6,876 nt of DNA from Lachnospiraceae bacterium (lineage in GTDB: Bacteria > Bacillota > Clostridia > Lachnospirales > Lachnospiraceae), in contig JAITWD010000157.1 in NCBI GenBank assembly GCA_031285465.1, positions 1 to 6,876 on the forward strand, written 5' to 3'. The position numbers were made by a program, and so were the translations under genes. Shown piece after piece: positions 4,625-6,876 of the stretch. Position 1 is the first letter of the stretch; each line of letters begins with the position of its first letter. The notes beneath the pieces were generated by a model that was not told where the DNA came from, searched no databases, and saw only the letters and a program-made list of their open reading frames with translations.

Positions 4625-5911
4625 ATGAAATTTAAATTAACTCAAAATATGGGTTTAAAAATAGGTTCACTCGTCTTTGCCGCCTTTCTTTGGATTATTG
4701 TAACCAATATTAATGATCCGGTTACCGATAAACCTTTTAGTAATATCCCCGTTAAGATTATTAATACCGAACGGCTGGAAGAAGAAAATAAGGTGTATGA
4801 AGTACTGGAGGGAACCGATATAATCGGTCGGGTTACAGTATGGGCCCCCACCTCGGTGTTGGGCAGGATATCGTCCAATAATATTGTTGCCACCGCTGAT
4901 CTTGCCGATCTTAGTAGCCTAGACACCATCGGTATCAAGCTCTCGCTGAACAATAATGAGACCATTACGCGACTGGAGGGGAGTATCGACATTGTCAAAC
5001 TAAAGATAGAAGAGCAAAGAAGTAAGACAATAACAATAAATCCGGTTCCGGTGGGGACAGTGGCGGAAGGCTATTTACTTGGCGATATCATCACAACACA
5101 AAATGTCGTACGGATAACAGGGCCGGAATCACTGATCAATTCGGTGGTCAGTGCGGAGACCGAAATTGATGTAAGTGGTGCGACGAGGTATATTGCGACC
5201 GAGTCGGAAATAATTTTATTAGACGTAGAGGGTAATCAGGTAAATGCCGCCGACCGGATTGAACAGAATATCAGGGAGGTCGGCGTTGAAGTTGAGATTT
5301 TGGAGACCAAGAGTATCCCGGTAAACTTTCTATTTACGGGGACACCGGCGGCCGGTTATCTGACCAATGGTACGGTTGAGAGTAGTTTAACCCACATCAC
5401 GGTGGCAGGACAGGGTAGTGCCATCCGGAATATTGATAAGGTGGAGATTCCGGAAACGCGGTTGGATATAACTGGTAGTACGGAGAATTTTGTTGCCGAG
5501 ATAAATCTGCTGGAACTGTTGGAGGGGAAGGGAGTTGAACTGGTTAATGATTCGGATGAGATAATGACCATTACCGTTTATATTGAACCAAGGGCCAGTA
5601 AGGAAATAGGTCTTGACAGCAACCGGATCAACATCATCAATATGCCGGAAGGATTTAGCGGCAGTATTTCCGGACTTGCCGAGGATGTGAGCATAACCTT
5701 GACCGGATTACAAAGTAATCTGGATTTGGTGCGTGGCACCGAGGTTAGCGGTATAGTTGATGTTGCCCAATTAATGGAGCAAAGAGATATGGAAGAAATG
5801 GTCGAAGGATTTTATACCACGACGGTTACATTAAACTTAGTACCAGAAGTCAGCAGTACCGAACCGGTCGAAGTATTGTTACATGTGACCGCAATGGAGG
5901 ATAATGAGTAG
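4625..5911 (+). CDS. cdaR: CdaR, YbbR-repeat regulator of CdaA
   Basis: CdaR (YbbR) is a membrane-anchored protein whose extracytoplasmic YbbR domains act with CdaA to tune c-di-AMP synthesis. In different Firmicutes it has been reported to raise or lower cyclase output. The 428-residue protein has a short basic cytoplasmic start (MKFKLTQNMGLK) and one uncleaved membrane anchor (about 11-28, ending LWIIVTNINDP, the classic YbbR entry motif). Four beta-rich repeats follow, at about 33-128, 133-225, 228-321 and 326-424. Each contains a variant of the pattern in which an I-P-V strand precedes a GY or GF turn, for example INPVPVGTVAEGY, IPVNFLFTGTPAAGY and INIINMPEGF. The start ATG has AGGAAAAG at 4612-4619, beginning inside the cdaA stop codon, which implies coupled translation. 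Its end overlaps the glmM start by eight bases. Four repeats and this length are normal for the family. The ectodomain is acidic and nearly free of cysteine. Confidence 0.93.
   Translation: MKFKLTQNMGLKIGSLVFAAFLWIIVTNINDPVTDKPFSNIPVKIINTERLEEENKVYEVLEGTDIIGRVTVWAPTSVLGRISSNNIVATADLADLSSLDTIGIKLSLNNNETITRLEGSIDIVKLKIEEQRSKTITINPVPVGTVAEGYLLGDIITTQNVVRITGPESLINSVVSAETEIDVSGATRYIATESEIILLDVEGNQVNAADRIEQNIREVGVEVEILETKSIPVNFLFTGTPAAGYLTNGTVESSLTHITVAGQGSAIRNIDKVEIPETRLDITGSTENFVAEINLLELLEGKGVELVNDSDEIMTITVYIEPRASKEIGLDSNRINIINMPEGFSGSISGLAEDVSITLTGLQSNLDLVRGTEVSGIVDVAQLMEQRDMEEMVEGFYTTTVTLNLVPEVSSTEPVEVLLHVTAMEDNE
5896..5900 (+). promoter_or_regulatory. Ribosome binding site of glmM inside cdaR
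   Basis: GGAGG ends only three bases before the ATG at 5904, a tight spacing. The ATG lies in the last codons of cdaR and the two frames share ATGAGTAG (5904-5911). This is the only start consistent with the conserved SRLFGTDGVRG N-terminus, so glmM is probably translated by coupling to cdaR. Confidence 0.65.
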
Positions 5912-6876
5912 ATTATTTGGGACTGACGGAGTCAGAGGGGTTGCGAATGATGAGCTTACGCCAGTATTGGCGATGAAATTGGGGCAGGCGGGTGCTTCGG
6001 TATTGACCAGACAAAATGAGCATCGTCCGACCATCATGGTGGGGTGTGACACCCGTATTTCCAGTGATATGCTGGCAAATGCATTGATGGCAGGAGCGTG
6101 TTCGGTTGGTGCCAATGCTGTGTATGTGGGGATCGTACCTACACCGGCGGTTGCCTATCTGACAAGAAAGTATAAGGTAGATGCCGGAGTGGTTATATCG
6201 GCATCCCACAATTCTATGGAATTTAACGGTATAAAGTTTTTTGACGGCAACGGTTATAAACTGCCCGATGAGTTAGAAGATGAGATTGAAGCCATTATCC
6301 GTAGCGGGATGAATGATATAAAGATGCCGGTGGGCGCGCGGGTCGGTAAAATTAAGTATCGCACCGATGCCAGAGAAGAATATATCAATCACGCTATTCG
6401 CTCGGTTAATGTTAATCTTAATGGTCTAAAAATAGTGGTGGATTGTGCTGAGGGAGCCAGCTACTATACTTCAGTAGAAGCACTTAAGGAGCTGGGAGCC
6501 GATGTGATAGCCTTGCATAATAATCCGGATGGAACCAATATAAATGCAAATTGTGGTTCAACTCATCCAGAGGAACTTAAGGCACGGGTGGTTTTTGAAA
6601 AGGCCGACCTGGGTTTGGCATTTGACGGTGATGCCGACCGTTTACTGGCAGTGGATGAAAAGGGACAGTTAGTGGATGGCGATCAGATTTTGGCGGTGGT
6701 GGGCTTACACATGAAGCAAAAAGGCAAACTTAAGGATGACACTATTGTGGCTACGATAATGAGCAATCTAGGTTTCTTTCGTATGGGTGAGTCTAATCAG
6801 ATCAAAATTGAGCAGACTAAGGTCGGTGATCGTTATGTACTAGAGCGGATGCGTGAGTTGGATGCCAGTCTGGGTG
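5904..6876 (+). CDS. glmM: Phosphoglucosamine mutase GlmM, N-terminal part (3' end outside window)
   Basis: GlmM converts glucosamine-6-phosphate to glucosamine-1-phosphate, the step before UDP-GlcNAc in peptidoglycan and teichoic acid synthesis. In several Firmicutes it also binds CdaA and inhibits c-di-AMP production. The first 324 of about 450 residues are present. The start MSRLFGTDGVRG is diagnostic. The phosphoserine loop is ISASHNS (98-104), with catalytic S101. Most homologues have proline after SHN; here it is serine, followed by MEFNGIKFF, a variant I expect in clostridial proteins. The metal-binding loop DGDADR is at 241-246, and CGSTHPE (217-223) lies in domain II. The reading frame is open to base 6876, which ends just before the sugar-binding GEQSGH loop expected next. 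The start overlaps cdaR by eight bases. The frame is intact and all visible catalytic residues are present. Confidence 0.97.
   Translation, partial: MSRLFGTDGVRGVANDELTPVLAMKLGQAGASVLTRQNEHRPTIMVGCDTRISSDMLANALMAGACSVGANAVYVGIVPTPAVAYLTRKYKVDAGVVISASHNSMEFNGIKFFDGNGYKLPDELEDEIEAIIRSGMNDIKMPVGARVGKIKYRTDAREEYINHAIRSVNVNLNGLKIVVDCAEGASYYTSVEALKELGADVIALHNNPDGTNINANCGSTHPEELKARVVFEKADLGLAFDGDADRLLAVDEKGQLVDGDQILAVVGLHMKQKGKLKDDTIVATIMSNLGFFRMGESNQIKIEQTKVGDRYVLERMRELDASLG

Noticed and set aside
5879..6209. Minus-strand open frames opposite the start of glmM
   Set aside because: Two overlapping antisense frames cover conserved GlmM codons; neither has a family match I recognise.
6195..6230. SHNS in place of SHNP in GlmM as an active-site defect
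   Set aside because: The catalytic serine, histidine and asparagine are kept and the following NGIKFF is intact; the proline position is not catalytic and is known to vary in this enzyme family.

Overview
The window looks like chromosomal DNA from an anaerobic Gram-positive bacterium of the class Clostridia, probably Lachnospiraceae or a close relative. Three things point there: the cdaA-cdaR-glmM gene order typical of Firmicutes, strong GGAGG-type ribosome binding sites, and a RecD2-type helicase next to ComF and a YvyF-type flagellar-operon zinc protein. The taxon is an inference from gene content and order; no marker gene is present. Every gene I can support lies on the + strand, and I see no insertion sequence, CRISPR array, tRNA, rRNA or phage gene.

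Left part (1-2163), DNA handling and motility-linked genes. The window opens inside a RecD2-type helicase and carries its last 260 codons. A ComF-family phosphoribosyltransferase-fold protein with a double zinc ribbon follows. After a 170-base gap comes a small two-zinc-ribbon protein of the YvyF / TIGR03826 flagellar-operon family. Bacillus subtilis has comFA-comFB-comFC-yvyF-flgM; here the ComF-YvyF pair is kept, but a different helicase stands upstream and no flgM follows.

Middle part (2164-3742), two membrane proteins without an assigned function. The first is a 130-residue protein with two membrane segments. The second is a 313-residue protein with about eight or nine membrane segments and a charged, tyrosine-rich cytoplasmic tail. 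The 114 bases between them hold the most structured noncoding stretch of the window: a bulged hairpin, a competing upstream pairing partner, and a degenerate T-box-like sequence.

Right part (3743-6876), the c-di-AMP / cell-wall module. CdaA makes cyclic di-AMP, CdaR is its membrane-anchored extracytoplasmic regulator with four YbbR repeats, and GlmM makes glucosamine-1-phosphate for peptidoglycan and is a known CdaA-binding inhibitor in other Firmicutes. The genes are packed tightly (a 12-base gap, then an 8-base overlap). GlmM is cut by the window edge just before its sugar-binding loop. I found no convincing intrinsic terminator between any of the genes, so read-through across the whole window is possible, although no promoter is convincing either. 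The well-known genes are ordinary. The less explained material is the pair of membrane proteins and the leader in front of the second one.
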